Positions 42,496-51,728 of a DNA stretch of 64,000 nucleotides are shown piece after piece. The first letter of the stretch is position 1. The number at the start of each line of letters is the position of its first letter. The notes beneath the pieces are model-generated. The model saw only the letters and a list, made by a program, of their open reading frames with translations, had not been told where the DNA came from and did not search any database. This stretch comes from Bacillota bacterium (GTDB lineage: Bacteria > Bacillota > Sulfobacillia > JAUYEG01): assembly GCA_030691505.1 (NCBI GenBank), contig JAUYEG010000100.1, positions 1-64,000 on the forward strand, read 5' to 3'. The position numbers and the translations under genes were made by a program.

Positions 42496-43977
42496 TTGCG
42501 TATCGCGATCGCTGGCTTTTCCGACGAAACCTGCACGTTCTGTACCGAACCCACCGGCATAGAGCGCTTCGAGCCTGCTACGCAGCGCGGGCAGGCGATT
42601 CTGGACGCCAACCGGGGTATACCGACCTACATCAACGGGTACATGCGCGTGCTCGAGGCGACCGAGGGCGCCGAAATCGTCCCCCTCGTCTATGCGTCCA
42701 AGACGCCGGGCGGCTTTCAGAGCTGGCTGGTCCCGGAGTGTTTCGACAAGTACGCGAACGAGATCGCGGACCGGCTGAGGGCAGCCGGCAAGTTGGACGG
42801 GGTGCTGCTCTCGCTGCACGGGGCGATGGCGGTTTCCGGCGTTCCCAAGCCCGAGGCGGAGCTCGTCCGCCGCGCCCGGGCAGCGGTCGGCAACATCCCC
42901 ATCATGGTCACGCTCGACCTGCACGCCAACGAGGACCACGAGCTGACCGACGCGGCCGACGCGGTGTTTATCCTCAAGACCTACCCCCATGTGGATTCCC
43001 AGGAGATCGGCGAGATCGCGGCGCGCTGCATGGTTGAAACCGTCCGCGGCTTCTTCCGCCCCGTTCAGGCCACCCGCAAGCCGCCGATAATCTCGGCGAG
43101 CATCTACCAGGCCTCCGAGTACCCTCCGATGAAGCTCGTCTACGACCGCTGCCGCGAGTGGGAGCGTAAGCCCGGCGTCTATTGCGTTTCGGTCGCCCCC
43201 GGCTACGCGTACGCGGATGTACCGGATGTGGGTATGTTCGTCGTCGCCGTGACCAACGGCGACCGCGAACTCGCCGAGGCGGCGGCGCAGGACGTCGCCG
43301 ACCTGGCCTGGACCCTGCGTGAGCAGTTCGCGGCCCCGTTGCCCAAGCCCAAGGAAGGCGTGGCGCAGGTACTGGACCTGGTCGCCAGGGGCGAAAAGCC
43401 GGTCGTCATCGCCGACGGCGCCGATCGCATCGGCGACAGCACGCATGTCTTGAAGGAGCTCTTGGCGCAGGGCGCGCGCAACTGGGCGATCCCGGGCATC
43501 GCCGACCCCGCCGCGGCGAAGCGCCTGGAGACCAACAGCAAGGTGGGCGACAAGGTGACGATCAGCGTCGGCGGCTGGTACAACGCGCTTTCCGGCCAAC
43601 CGGTGGAGATCACCGGCACCATCGAATACATCGGCCGGCCGAGCTACGTGCTGGTAGGCCCCATGCGCAAAGGCGCCCGAGTTCAGGACGGATTCGTCGC
43701 CCGCCTTAACCTGGGGGACAACCGGCACGTGGTTGTGGCCGATCGGATGCGCGGCGCAAACGATAGCTCCGGGCTGACGTCGGTGGGGGTGGACATCGGC
43801 ACGCTGGACATTATCGTGCTCAAGGACCGGGTGCACCACCGGGCGTTCTGGGACTCGGTCGCCAAGGTGGATTTCCGCATGGATGCGCCCGGCATCGGGC
43901 TGGCGGACATCAGCCTGCTGCAGTACGAAAACATCCCGGCCGGTATCTACCCGCTGGGACCGCAGTGGCGCAAGTAG
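42496..43977 (+). CDS. M81 family metallopeptidase-like protein (MlrC-like)
   Basis: This 493-residue protein has the N-terminal domain motifs IAIAGFSDETCTFC and KLDGVLLSLHGAMAVSG (about residues 96-112). VTLDLHANEDHELTDAADAVFILKTYPHVDSQEIG (about 139-173) carries the His/Asp metal ligands. The C-terminal domain has SVGVDIGTLDIIVLKDRVHHRAFWDSVA (about 435-462). The family includes microcystinase C, but most members have unknown substrates, often small cyclic amides. TTG at 42496 has GGGGG about 11 bases upstream. It precedes an amidohydrolase on the same strand. Confidence 0.88.
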   Translation: MRIAIAGFSDETCTFCTEPTGIERFEPATQRGQAILDANRGIPTYINGYMRVLEATEGAEIVPLVYASKTPGGFQSWLVPECFDKYANEIADRLRAAGKLDGVLLSLHGAMAVSGVPKPEAELVRRARAAVGNIPIMVTLDLHANEDHELTDAADAVFILKTYPHVDSQEIGEIAARCMVETVRGFFRPVQATRKPPIISASIYQASEYPPMKLVYDRCREWERKPGVYCVSVAPGYAYADVPDVGMFVVAVTNGDRELAEAAAQDVADLAWTLREQFAAPLPKPKEGVAQVLDLVARGEKPVVIADGADRIGDSTHVLKELLAQGARNWAIPGIADPAAAKRLETNSKVGDKVTISVGGWYNALSGQPVEITGTIEYIGRPSYVLVGPMRKGARVQDGFVARLNLGDNRHVVVADRMRGANDSSGLTSVGVDIGTLDIIVLKDRVHHRAFWDSVAKVDFRMDAPGIGLADISLLQYENIPAGIYPLGPQWRK

Positions 43978-44064
43978 CGCGGCGGCGGGGCTGTGGGCCG
44001 GCCGGCCACCGGTCGACTGGGCAACCGGGCGTGGGTCTTATCTCAGGAACGGGGGTGTACGCAT

Positions 44065-45462
44065 TTGAGCAGCAAATTTGATGTTCTGTTTCGTGGCGCG
44101 ACGGTTGTTGACCCGGTGCACCGGGTCAACTCGCGGCTGGACATAGGTGTCCAGAACGGCAAGGTGGTCGAGCTCGGCCCGGCCCTCTCCGGGGCCCAGG
44201 CGGACAGCGTAATAGACCTCAGCGGCTACACGGTGATGCCGGGGGTGATCGACACTCACACCCATGTACGGGGGCCCGCACAGCGGATGATGGCCCTGGC
44301 CGGTGTGTGCACGGCTCTGGATATGGGCGACATGCGCGGCGTGCTGCAGGAGCTGCCCGAGTGGGGCTGTGGCCTCAACATCGCCGGACTGCAGGGCATC
44401 GGGCACTGGCCCAATGAGCCACCCTCCAGGGGTGAGGTCGCTTCCCTGATCGACGCCGCCATGGCCGACGGGGCGATCGGCATCAAGATCGTCGGCGGGC
44501 ACCGGCCCAGCACCCCGGAGGCGACGGCGTTGATGATCGACCAGGCAAACCTGGCGGGTGTCTATGTCGCGTTCCACGTCGGAACCACGGCGACGGCGAG
44601 CAACCTCCCCGGGCTGCTTGAGGCTGTGGAGCTGGCCGGGGACAACTGCCTGCACATTGCGCACGTCAACAGCTACCTGCGCGGCATGGACCGTGACCCG
44701 GTCGATGAAACTCTGGTGGGTCTTGCGGCCATCGGGGGACGCAACAATCTGGTGTCCGAATCGTACCTCGCGGTCATCAACGGCACCGGTGGACAGATCG
44801 GACCGGACGGGCTGCCCACCAGCCACGTCACGCGCAACTGCCTTAAGCTGCGGGGCTACTCGCCTGACGAAAAGGGCATGGAGGCCGCCATCCGTGACGG
44901 CTACTGCCTGGTGAAGGTCACCGAGGGCGGCGTGACCGCAATCTATACCGGCGAGCCCGGCGTCGCCCTGTGGCGTTCAATGGGGACCAACGCGCCGGTG
45001 AGCTTCCCGGTCAACCAGCCCCAGGCGACGTTCCTGTGCGCGGTGCGCAAGGACGGCGAGGGCCGCTTCGTGGTCGATGCGATAGCAACCGACGGCGGCT
45101 CGACGCCGCGCAACGTGGCCGTCGAGTACGGCCTGTGCCTGGTACGGTACCAGGCGCTGACGCTCAACGAGTTTGTCCTCAAGACCTCCACGGTGGGCGC
45201 CGCGATGCTCGGGCTCAGGAACAAGGGCCACCTCGGCGCCGGCGCCGATGCGGACCTGACGGTGCTGGATATGGACAAGGGGATAGCCGCCATGACAGTC
45301 GTGGGCGGCAAGGTCGTGATGGCCGACGGAATCCTTCACGGCAGCGGCGGGACGATCATCACGACCCCTCGCGGCGAGTCCCGCGTACGCGAGATGGGAT
45401 ACCGGTATCAGATCGTGCATCCCGAGGAGATGCTGCTCTACACGAAGCAGCGGCAGGGCTGA
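44065..45462 (+). CDS. Dihydroorotase/adenine-deaminase-like amidohydrolase
   Basis: This 465-residue TIM-barrel amidohydrolase has FDVLFRGATVVDPVHRVNSRLDIGV at the start, then MPGVIDTHTHVRG (about residues 62-74) with the HxH metal pair. GIKIVGGHRPSTPE follows with a candidate bridging Lys (near 142), then FHVGTTATASNLPGL and CLHIAHVNSYLRG. The late motif is GLRNKGHLGAGADADLTVLDMD. The substrate is unknown. TTG at 44065 with GGGGGTG upstream is the best start. It is 87 bases after the M81 gene and probably in the same operon, suggesting a two-step amide degradation. Confidence 0.86.
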   Translation: MSSKFDVLFRGATVVDPVHRVNSRLDIGVQNGKVVELGPALSGAQADSVIDLSGYTVMPGVIDTHTHVRGPAQRMMALAGVCTALDMGDMRGVLQELPEWGCGLNIAGLQGIGHWPNEPPSRGEVASLIDAAMADGAIGIKIVGGHRPSTPEATALMIDQANLAGVYVAFHVGTTATASNLPGLLEAVELAGDNCLHIAHVNSYLRGMDRDPVDETLVGLAAIGGRNNLVSESYLAVINGTGGQIGPDGLPTSHVTRNCLKLRGYSPDEKGMEAAIRDGYCLVKVTEGGVTAIYTGEPGVALWRSMGTNAPVSFPVNQPQATFLCAVRKDGEGRFVVDAIATDGGSTPRNVAVEYGLCLVRYQALTLNEFVLKTSTVGAAMLGLRNKGHLGAGADADLTVLDMDKGIAAMTVVGGKVVMADGILHGSGGTIITTPRGESRVREMGYRYQIVHPEEMLLYTKQRQG

Positions 45463-45490
45463 CAGGCGACCATCGGAGGGCGGAGGGGAC

Positions 45491-45690
45491 TCAGTTCACG
45501 TCTCCGAAAGCCTCCAGATCCGTGTCCACGTGGTCGCGGAGGAGCCGTAGGCAGTTGTCCCGGCAGATCTGTCTCGTCAGCGCCTCATCGGACCCGAAAC
45601 GCCTGAACGCACAATGGCATCGGCGAAGGAGAAGTCGGGATAGTCGCTGACCCAACAGAGGCGGTCAGCCAGCCGTTCGAATAGACCTGT
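45491..45690 (-). pseudogene. Decayed 3' fragment of an amidohydrolase-2-like gene, frameshifted
   Basis: On the minus strand, one frame reads LFERLADRLCWVSDYPDFSFADAI. After a one-base shift near 45607-45615 another frame reads AFRRFGSDEALTRQICRDNCLRLLRDH and ends at a TGA at 45491-45493. The 'SDYPDF' and 'RDNCLRLL' pieces look like the C-terminal part of Amidohydrolase-2 enzymes (SDYPH... NAxRLL). An in-frame TAG just upstream and no ribosome site show that the gene is dead. The family call is from pattern memory and is moderate at best. Confidence 0.5.
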
Positions 45691-45787
45691 TGGAACTGGT
45701 GGCTATTGCTCCGCGTACGGCGTGGTCGCTCTGATTGACGCCAAAGGGCGCACCATTCACACTCACAGGCAACAAAAGCCGGAGTGA
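45686..45787 (+). other. Short unassigned open fragment beside the repeat array
   Basis: A 33-codon open stretch ends at TGA 45785-45787 and reads like protein (GGYCSAYGVVALIDAKGRTI near its middle). It has no start codon with a ribosome site and no recognised family. It may be the tail of a lost mobile-element gene. The rest of 45463-46024 holds the amidohydrolase remnant and the repeats described separately. Confidence 0.25.
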
Positions 45788-45810
45788 TTGCCCTCACGCC
45801 GGACTGCCCG

Positions 45811-46000
45811 GCCCTGTAACCGTAGCGTAGTACCCACCCTCGCTCCCGAGGTGTAACCGTGCTTCCCGCCCCGGACCCCAAGGTGTAACTGTAGTACTCA
45901 CCACGGCTTAGGGTGTAACCGTAGTACCCACGCCCAACCTCAGCATGTAACCGTGCTACTCACCTCCGCCGCAAAGGTGTAACCGTGGCGGGCGACCTCC
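45811..46000. repeat. Six imperfect direct repeats, about 21 bp each with ~10-bp spacers
   Basis: The unit consensus is GGTGTAACCGTRSTACYCAC followed by C. The TGTAAC core begins at 45815, 45852, 45884, 45914, 45946 and 45978, a period of 30-37 (mostly 32) bases. Units carry point changes, and the first has a 3-base insertion. The flanking GGTG and CACC give each unit weak dyad symmetry. Such arrays resemble multiple transposase-binding repeats at transposon ends (for example the IS21 type). No transposase remains next to it. Confidence 0.75.
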
Positions 46001-46024
46001 GGTGAACTTGCCCGCGGCAGCCCC

Positions 46025-47809
46025 TCACGCCGGCCGCCCGACCCGCTTGAACTGCACCTCGTACAGCCTGGCGTAGAGCCCTCCCCGGGCCAGCAGCTCC
46101 TCGTGCGTGCCCGTGGCGGCCAGCCGCCCCTCGTCGAGGACGAGAATCAGGTCCGCCCCAATCACGGTCGACAGCCGGTGGGCGATGACGAACGTCGTCC
46201 GCCCCACCAACAGGCGGTCGAGCGCCTCGCAGATCAGCTGCTCGGACTCGGAATCCTGGAACGCGGTCGCCTCGTCCAGCACCAGCAGCGCCGGATTTTT
46301 GAGGATCGCCCGGGCGATCGCGATGCGCTGCTTCTGGCCGCCCGACAGCTTGACCCCACGCTCCCCGATTTCCGTGTCGAAACCTTTGGGCAGCTTGACG
46401 ATGAACTCCTCGGCGTTGGCCATCCGCGCCGCCTCGGCGATCTCCTCCGGCGTCGCGTCAAGGCGGCCGTAGCGGATGTTCTCGCTGACAGTGCCGCTGA
46501 AAAGCGTCGGCTCCTGCAGCACCATCCCGATCTGGCTGCGCAGAAACCCGAGATCGAGATGGCCGACGTCCACCCCGTCGAGCAGGATCCGTCCCTCCTG
46601 CGGATCATAAAAGCGCGCCAGCAGGTGCACCAGCGTGGTCTTGCCCGCGCCCGACGGTCCGACCAGAGCCACGCGCCGGCCGGCCGCGGCGGTGAAGCTC
46701 ACCCCGGATAGGGCCCACCGGTTTGCCGGAGCATAGCGTAAGCAGACCCCCTCGAACTCGACGCTGCCTTTGGTCGCGGGCAATGTGAGATGGCCGGCGC
46801 TGGTTTCGGCGGGCGTGTCCAGCACCTCGAAAATCCGGTCCAGTCCGGCCAGCCCGGTCTGGAGGATGCCGCCGAACATGACCACCGACCGCATCGGACC
46901 GACCATCATCCTCAGGTAGAGCAGCGTCGCGGTCAGCACCCCGAGCGACAGACGGCCCTGCAGGATGAGATACCCGCCGCCGGCCAGGACCGCCACCAGG
47001 GCCAGGTTGGCGAGAAAGTCAACCTCGCACTCCATCACACCCAGGCGCCCCCTCCGGAACAGGTTGAGCCGCCGGTACTCCAGGCTGCGCCCCCGGAGCT
47101 TGTCCTCCTCGTGCTTTTCGTTAGTGAACGCCTTTACCGCGCGCACCGAGCCCAGCATCTCTGAAGCCGTACCCGAGACCAGCGAAAGGGCTGCCTGGAT
47201 GCTCCGGCTGATCGCCCTTATCCTGTCGCTCTGCCGGTAGAAAAGGGCGAAGCTGGCCCCCACCAGCACGGTCATCGCCATGCCGAGCGCCGGGTTCATG
47301 GCGATGACGATCGCCGCGATCGCCACAACCTGCAGCGTCTCACCCAGCAGGCGCGAGGAGACAGTCAGGACTAGGGTTTCGAGCGAGTTGACGTCGCCGA
47401 TCAGGCGCGACAGGGTCGCCCCGGTCAGGTGCGATTCGAAGTACGGGAGAGGGAGTCGGAGGATGTGCCGGTACAGAGCCAGGCGAACATCGAGGATCAC
47501 ATTCTGCATGACTATGAACACGGTGTACATGTTGCCGTAGTACAGCAGGGATTTGAGCCCGAAGAACACCGTCGCCCCGGCGGCGCCCAGCCAGAGTAGC
47601 CGGTAGTCGGCCTGCGGCAGGATATGGTCGACCAGAATCCGGGTCATCTGCGGCACGCTGATCGCCATCACGCTGTAGGCCAGGTTTAACACCACGGCCG
47701 TGGCCACGAGCCGCCTGTGCGGTGCAAGGTAGACAAGAAAGCGCTTGATCGAAGCCCGGCCGGTGCGTGCCTTGGCGGCGGCGGGCGCGGCTGAAGGGGG
47801 TCCTGACAC
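46025..47809 (-). CDS. ABC transporter, fused permease and ATP-binding half-transporter (exporter type)
   Basis: This 594-residue protein has a six-helix transmembrane domain (about residues 30-320) and a nucleotide-binding domain. Walker A GPSGAGKTT lies near 384, with the Q-loop at MVLQEP, signature LSGGQKQR, Walker B LLVLDEATA and switch His in IAHRLS. It is of the lipid/drug exporter (MsbA/BmrA-like) type and should act as a dimer. GTG at 47809 has AGGAGGAAC upstream. It is divergent from the pyr operon and stands alone. The DEAT is followed by AFQDSES rather than the common SALDxES. The substrate is unknown. Confidence 0.92.
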   Translation of the reverse strand: MSGPPSAAPAAAKARTGRASIKRFLVYLAPHRRLVATAVVLNLAYSVMAISVPQMTRILVDHILPQADYRLLWLGAAGATVFFGLKSLLYYGNMYTVFIVMQNVILDVRLALYRHILRLPLPYFESHLTGATLSRLIGDVNSLETLVLTVSSRLLGETLQVVAIAAIVIAMNPALGMAMTVLVGASFALFYRQSDRIRAISRSIQAALSLVSGTASEMLGSVRAVKAFTNEKHEEDKLRGRSLEYRRLNLFRRGRLGVMECEVDFLANLALVAVLAGGGYLILQGRLSLGVLTATLLYLRMMVGPMRSVVMFGGILQTGLAGLDRIFEVLDTPAETSAGHLTLPATKGSVEFEGVCLRYAPANRWALSGVSFTAAAGRRVALVGPSGAGKTTLVHLLARFYDPQEGRILLDGVDVGHLDLGFLRSQIGMVLQEPTLFSGTVSENIRYGRLDATPEEIAEAARMANAEEFIVKLPKGFDTEIGERGVKLSGGQKQRIAIARAILKNPALLVLDEATAFQDSESEQLICEALDRLLVGRTTFVIAHRLSTVIGADLILVLDEGRLAATGTHEELLARGGLYARLYEVQFKRVGRPA

Positions 47810-47895
47810 GGCGGTTCCTCCTCGTGTCTCGTTTCCGATATGTGCTTACTGCATATAAGAGGCGTATTCCTCTATTGTTGTGCATGTGGCGTGGC

Positions 47896-47925
47896 TTGCA
47901 TCGTTCCATGCCGGGGTGGTAAACT
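47896..47925 (+). promoter_or_regulatory. pyrR: Candidate promoter of the pyr operon
   Basis: TTGCAT (47896-47901), 18 bases, then TAAACT (47920-47925) match the vegetative promoter in 4/6 and 4/6 positions. It lies ~35 bases before the PyrR-binding loop and ~90 bases before the attenuator terminator, the arrangement expected for a pyr leader. Confidence 0.5.
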
Positions 47926-47956
47926 GAACCCGGCCAAAACCCCGGGCCAGACCTTT

Positions 47957-47980
47957 AAGCTAGTTCGGCGAGGCTAGCAA
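47957..47980 (+). promoter_or_regulatory. PyrR-binding loop in the pyr leader (anti-antiterminator)
   Basis: The RNA segment AGUUCGGCGAGGCU (47962-47975) matches the PyrR recognition sequence ARUCCNGNGAGGYU at 13 of 14 positions. It is enclosed by the inverted CTAG/CTAG pair (47960-47963 and 47974-47977). When UMP-bound PyrR holds this hairpin, the downstream terminator can form and shut off the operon. The match to a highly specific motif directly before pyrR makes the call firm. Confidence 0.85.
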
Positions 47981-48016
47981 GGAGCGATACCGGTGCAGGC
48001 ATGTTTGCGCAAAGAC

Positions 48017-48053
48017 AGAGACCCCTGTCCATCCCGGCAGGGGTCTCTTTTGT
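48017..48053 (+). terminator. Attenuator terminator of the pyr leader
   Basis: A perfect 11-base-pair stem AGAGACCCCTG/CAGGGGTCTCT with a 10-base loop is followed by TTTTGTTGT. It lies between the PyrR loop and the pyrR gene, where a regulated terminator is expected. Read-through when UMP is low would allow pyr expression. Confidence 0.88.
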
Positions 48054-48078
48054 TGTGCCTGCCGGCCGGACGAGCTAG

Positions 48079-48668
<590 letters not shown>

Positions 48669-48669
<1 letters not shown>

Positions 48670-49595
48670 TGTTGCTCGGGACAAGGGACATCCTTTCGCT
48701 GCGCGAGATGAGCCGCGACGATATGGCCCTCATTCTGGACACCGCCGAGTCGCTGCGCGAAATCATCTACCGGCCGATAAAGAAAGTGCCCACCCTGCGT
48801 GGCAAGACGGTCGTGACCTTTTTCCACGAAGCAAGCACCCGGACCAGAACCTCGTTCGAGCTGGCGGCCAAGTACATGAGCGCCGATACCGTGAGCCTTT
48901 CCGCCAGCACCTCCGCGCTGGTCAAGGGCGAGTCGCTCAAGGACACCGCGCTGACCCTGGAGGCGATGGGCTCGGATTGCATCATCATGCGCCACGGGGT
49001 TTCCGGGTCATGTCACTACCTCGCCAGGATGGTCGACGCCCCAGTCATAAACGCCGGCGATGGGATGCATGAACACCCGACGCAGGGGCTTTTGGACATG
49101 TTCACCATCCGGCGCCACAAGGGAAGCCTCGAAGGCCTCAGGGTGGTCCTCGTCGGGGATTCGCTGCACAGCCGGGTGGCCAGGTCCAACATCTGGGGGT
49201 TGAGCAAATTCGGCGCCGAGGTGTCGCTGGCAGGCCCGGCGACGCTTCTGCCCGAGGGCATGGGCGCAATCGGCGTCAAGTCATTTGCCCGGGTCGAGGA
49301 CGCGCTGCCAGGGGCCGACGTGGTTATGGTCCTGCGCCTGCAGCGCGAGCGCCAGGGCAAGGGGCTGCTGCCCTCGCTGCGGGAATACGCTCGCCTGTAC
49401 TGCATCAACGGACGGCGGCTGGCCCTGGCCAAGCCCGACGCTCTGCTGATGCATCCGGGGCCGATGAACCGCGGCATTGAGATAGGCACGGACGTCGCCG
49501 ACGGGCCGCAGTCCCTGATCACCGAACAGGTGACCAACGGCGTGGCGGTCCGGATGGCGATACTCTACCTGCTTCTTGGGGGTGCATCGGAATGA
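48669..49595 (+). CDS. pyrB: Aspartate carbamoyltransferase catalytic subunit
   Basis: This 308-residue transcarbamoylase makes N-carbamoyl-L-aspartate. The carbamoyl-phosphate loop STRTRTSFE (about residues 55-63), SLKDTALTL, the HGVSG region, [13 protein letters not shown] (about 134-146) and the aspartate-side [12 protein letters not shown] and HPGPMNRG (about 264-271) are intact. It is of the type lacking a regulatory PyrI subunit, as in other Firmicutes. It is coupled on both sides by overlapping stop/start codons. Length is standard. Confidence 0.97.
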
Positions 49596-50899
49596 CGCTG
49601 GTGATTAAGGGCGGCAGGCTGCTCTGTCCGGAGCGCGGGACCGTCGAAGAGGGCGATGTCCTGTGCCGGGACGGGCTGATTGAGGCCGTCGGCCCCGGCG
49701 TCGCGGCCGGCGCACCGGCCGGGGCCGAGGTTTTCGACGCCCGGGGTCTGTTGGTGGTTCCGGGTCTCATCGACATGCACGTGCACCTGCGCGATCCGGG
49801 ACTGGAGTACAAGGAAGACATCGTGTCCGGCACCCGGGCGGCCGCCGCCGGCGGTTTCACCACGGTTGCGTGCATGCCCAACACCAGCCCCGTGGTTGAT
49901 CACGCCGCGATGGTCAGCTACATCGTCGGCCGGGCGCGGCAGGTGGGTGTGGTCAATGTCCTGCCCATCGGTGCGGTCACCAAGGGACTCGCCGGCAAGG
50001 AACTGGCGGAGATAGGCGACATGAGCCAGGCCGGCATCGTCGGGATTTCGGACGACGGACAGCCGGTGTGGAACGGCGAGCTCATGCGGACGGCGCTCCA
50101 GTATTCGTCCATGTACGGGATCCCGGTGATCGCCCACAGCGAAGACCGCCACCTGGCCGAGGAAGGGCAGATGCACTACGGCGCCTGGTCTGCGGTGCTC
50201 GGCCTGCGCGGTATCCCGGCCGTCGCCGAGGCGGCGATGATCGCCCGGGACTGCATGCTTGTCGAGCTGACGGGCGGCCGCCTCCACGTGGCCCACGTCA
50301 GCACCGAGCTGTCCCTGTCGGTCATCGCCTGGGCCCGGGCCCGCGGCATCGCTGTGACCTGCGAGGTGACGCCGCATCACCTTACCCTCACCGACGAGGA
50401 GGTCGCCCGGACCGGGTATGACACCAGCACAAAGGTCAACCCCCCGCTGCGTGGGCCCGCCGATGTCGAGGCTATGCGTAAAGGCCTGCGCGAGGGCTTC
50501 ATCGAGGCAATTGGGAGCGATCACGCGCCTCACTCCAGGGATGACAAGGATGTCGAGTACAACTTCGCGGCCAACGGGGTTATCGGCCTGGAGACGACGG
50601 TGCCGGTGCTGCTTACGGAGATCGTCGGGAAAGGCCATGCCGACCTCGTGACCGTCGTGCGGGCGATGACGCTTGGTCCGGCCCGCATCCTGGGCCTGGA
50701 ACGCAAGGGCCGCCTGGCGGCAGGCATGGATGCCGACCTGGCGATCCTTGACCTCGACCACCCCTGGAGGATTGACCCGGCAGCGTTCAAGTCCAAGAGC
50801 CGCAATACTCCGTTTGCGGGATGGGAGGTGCGCGGCCTGGCCGCGGCGACAGTCGTCGCCGGCCGGGTCGTCTGGCGCGATGGACAGATCTGCGTCTAG
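49592..50899 (+). CDS. pyrC: Dihydroorotase, class I
   Basis: This 435-residue zinc amidohydrolase closes carbamoyl aspartate to dihydroorotate. [17 protein letters not shown] (about residues 60-76) carries the HxH and the substrate Arg. [11 protein letters not shown] follows, and the metal-ligand histidines are in IAHSED and [19 protein letters not shown] (about 309-321) has the catalytic Asp, and [10 protein letters not shown] is present. The ATG start overlaps the pyrB stop as ATGA with GGGGG upstream. The protein ends 19 bases before the start of pyrK. Confidence 0.96.
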   Translation: MTLVIKGGRLLCPERGTVEEGDVLCRDGLIEAVGPGVAAGAPAGAEVFDARGLLVVPGLIDMHVHLRDPGLEYKEDIVSGTRAAAAGGFTTVACMPNTSPVVDHAAMVSYIVGRARQVGVVNVLPIGAVTKGLAGKELAEIGDMSQAGIVGISDDGQPVWNGELMRTALQYSSMYGIPVIAHSEDRHLAEEGQMHYGAWSAVLGLRGIPAVAEAAMIARDCMLVELTGGRLHVAHVSTELSLSVIAWARARGIAVTCEVTPHHLTLTDEEVARTGYDTSTKVNPPLRGPADVEAMRKGLREGFIEAIGSDHAPHSRDDKDVEYNFAANGVIGLETTVPVLLTEIVGKGHADLVTVVRAMTLGPARILGLERKGRLAAGMDADLAILDLDHPWRIDPAAFKSKSRNTPFAGWEVRGLAAATVVAGRVVWRDGQICV

Positions 50900-50918
50900 T
50901 CACGAGCCGGGAGATGGG

Positions 50919-51728
50919 ATGCCGTCCATCGCCTGTGAGGTAACCGCCCGCCGGGAGCTCGCCCCGGAAATCGTGCTGGTCAGTGTACATGCTCCGGCGG
51001 TGGCCAGGGCCGCTGAACCCGGGCAGTTCGTGTTCATCCGCGTCGGGCCGGGGGACGCGGCGGACCCGTTCCTCAGGCGTCCCATGAGCCTTGCGGGGAT
51101 CGATGCGTCCGCCGGGCAAATAGACCTGGTCATCCGGGCCATGGGGCGGGGCACCCGGGCCCTGGCCGGCACCGAGCCGGGCCGTACATGGGATGTCATC
51201 GGCCCGCTGGGCCGGGGGTACCCCCGGCCGGCCCAGGGCAAATCGCTCCTTGTGGGCGGCGGCACGGGCGCTGCCTCGCTGATGCCGCTGGCGCAGTCGA
51301 TAGTGGGGGGCTCCGGTCCGCAGACCGCTCAGACGCGGATGCTGATGCTGCTCGGGGCGCGCAGTTCGCCTGAGCTCTGGGCCCCGGGGCTCGCTCGCGA
51401 ACGGGGCCTGCCGGCCCTGTTCGCCACCGACGACGGTACCGCCGGCCATCCTGGACTGGTTACCGACCTGCTGCGGGCCGAGGTCCGCAGCGGACAGATC
51501 GGGACGGTCTACGCATGCGGGCCGGTCCCCATGCTGCGGGCGGTTCAGGAGATCGCGGTGGGGGCGGGTGTGCCCTGTTACATCTCCCTGGAGCAGCGCA
51601 TGGCGTGTGGCGTCGGAGCGTGCCGGGGCTGCTCATGGCCGCGTTCCGGCGGCAGCGGCAGCGGGCGCGGCTACGTCCGCGTATGCCGCGACGGCCCGGT
51701 GTTTTCCGCCAAGGAGGTCCTCCTATGA
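50919..51728 (+). CDS. pyrK: Dihydroorotate dehydrogenase electron-transfer subunit PyrK
   Basis: This 269-residue ferredoxin-reductase-like protein has a flavin domain (PGQFVFIRV, PFLRRPMSLAGID, about residues 32-65). A nucleotide-binding domain (LLVGGGTGAASLMPLA, and VYACGPVPMLRAV near 196) follows. The 2Fe-2S cysteines are in ACGVGACRGC and VRVCRDGPVF. The last loop between cysteines is slightly long and Gly/Ser-rich. PyrK passes electrons from PyrD to NAD+. ATG at 50919 has GGGAG upstream. Its stop overlaps pyrD (ATGA). Confidence 0.93.
   Translation: MPSIACEVTARRELAPEIVLVSVHAPAVARAAEPGQFVFIRVGPGDAADPFLRRPMSLAGIDASAGQIDLVIRAMGRGTRALAGTEPGRTWDVIGPLGRGYPRPAQGKSLLVGGGTGAASLMPLAQSIVGGSGPQTAQTRMLMLLGARSSPELWAPGLARERGLPALFATDDGTAGHPGLVTDLLRAEVRSGQIGTVYACGPVPMLRAVQEIAVGAGVPCYISLEQRMACGVGACRGCSWPRSGGSGSGRGYVRVCRDGPVFSAKEVLL

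Noticed and set aside
45811-46000. Repeat array as a CRISPR
   Set aside because: Spacers are only about 10 bases and repeats are imperfect, with no cas genes in the window.
45463-46024. Small coding genes in the gap before the ABC exporter
   Set aside because: Only short frames without ribosome sites are present, and the visible protein-like pieces are broken fragments.
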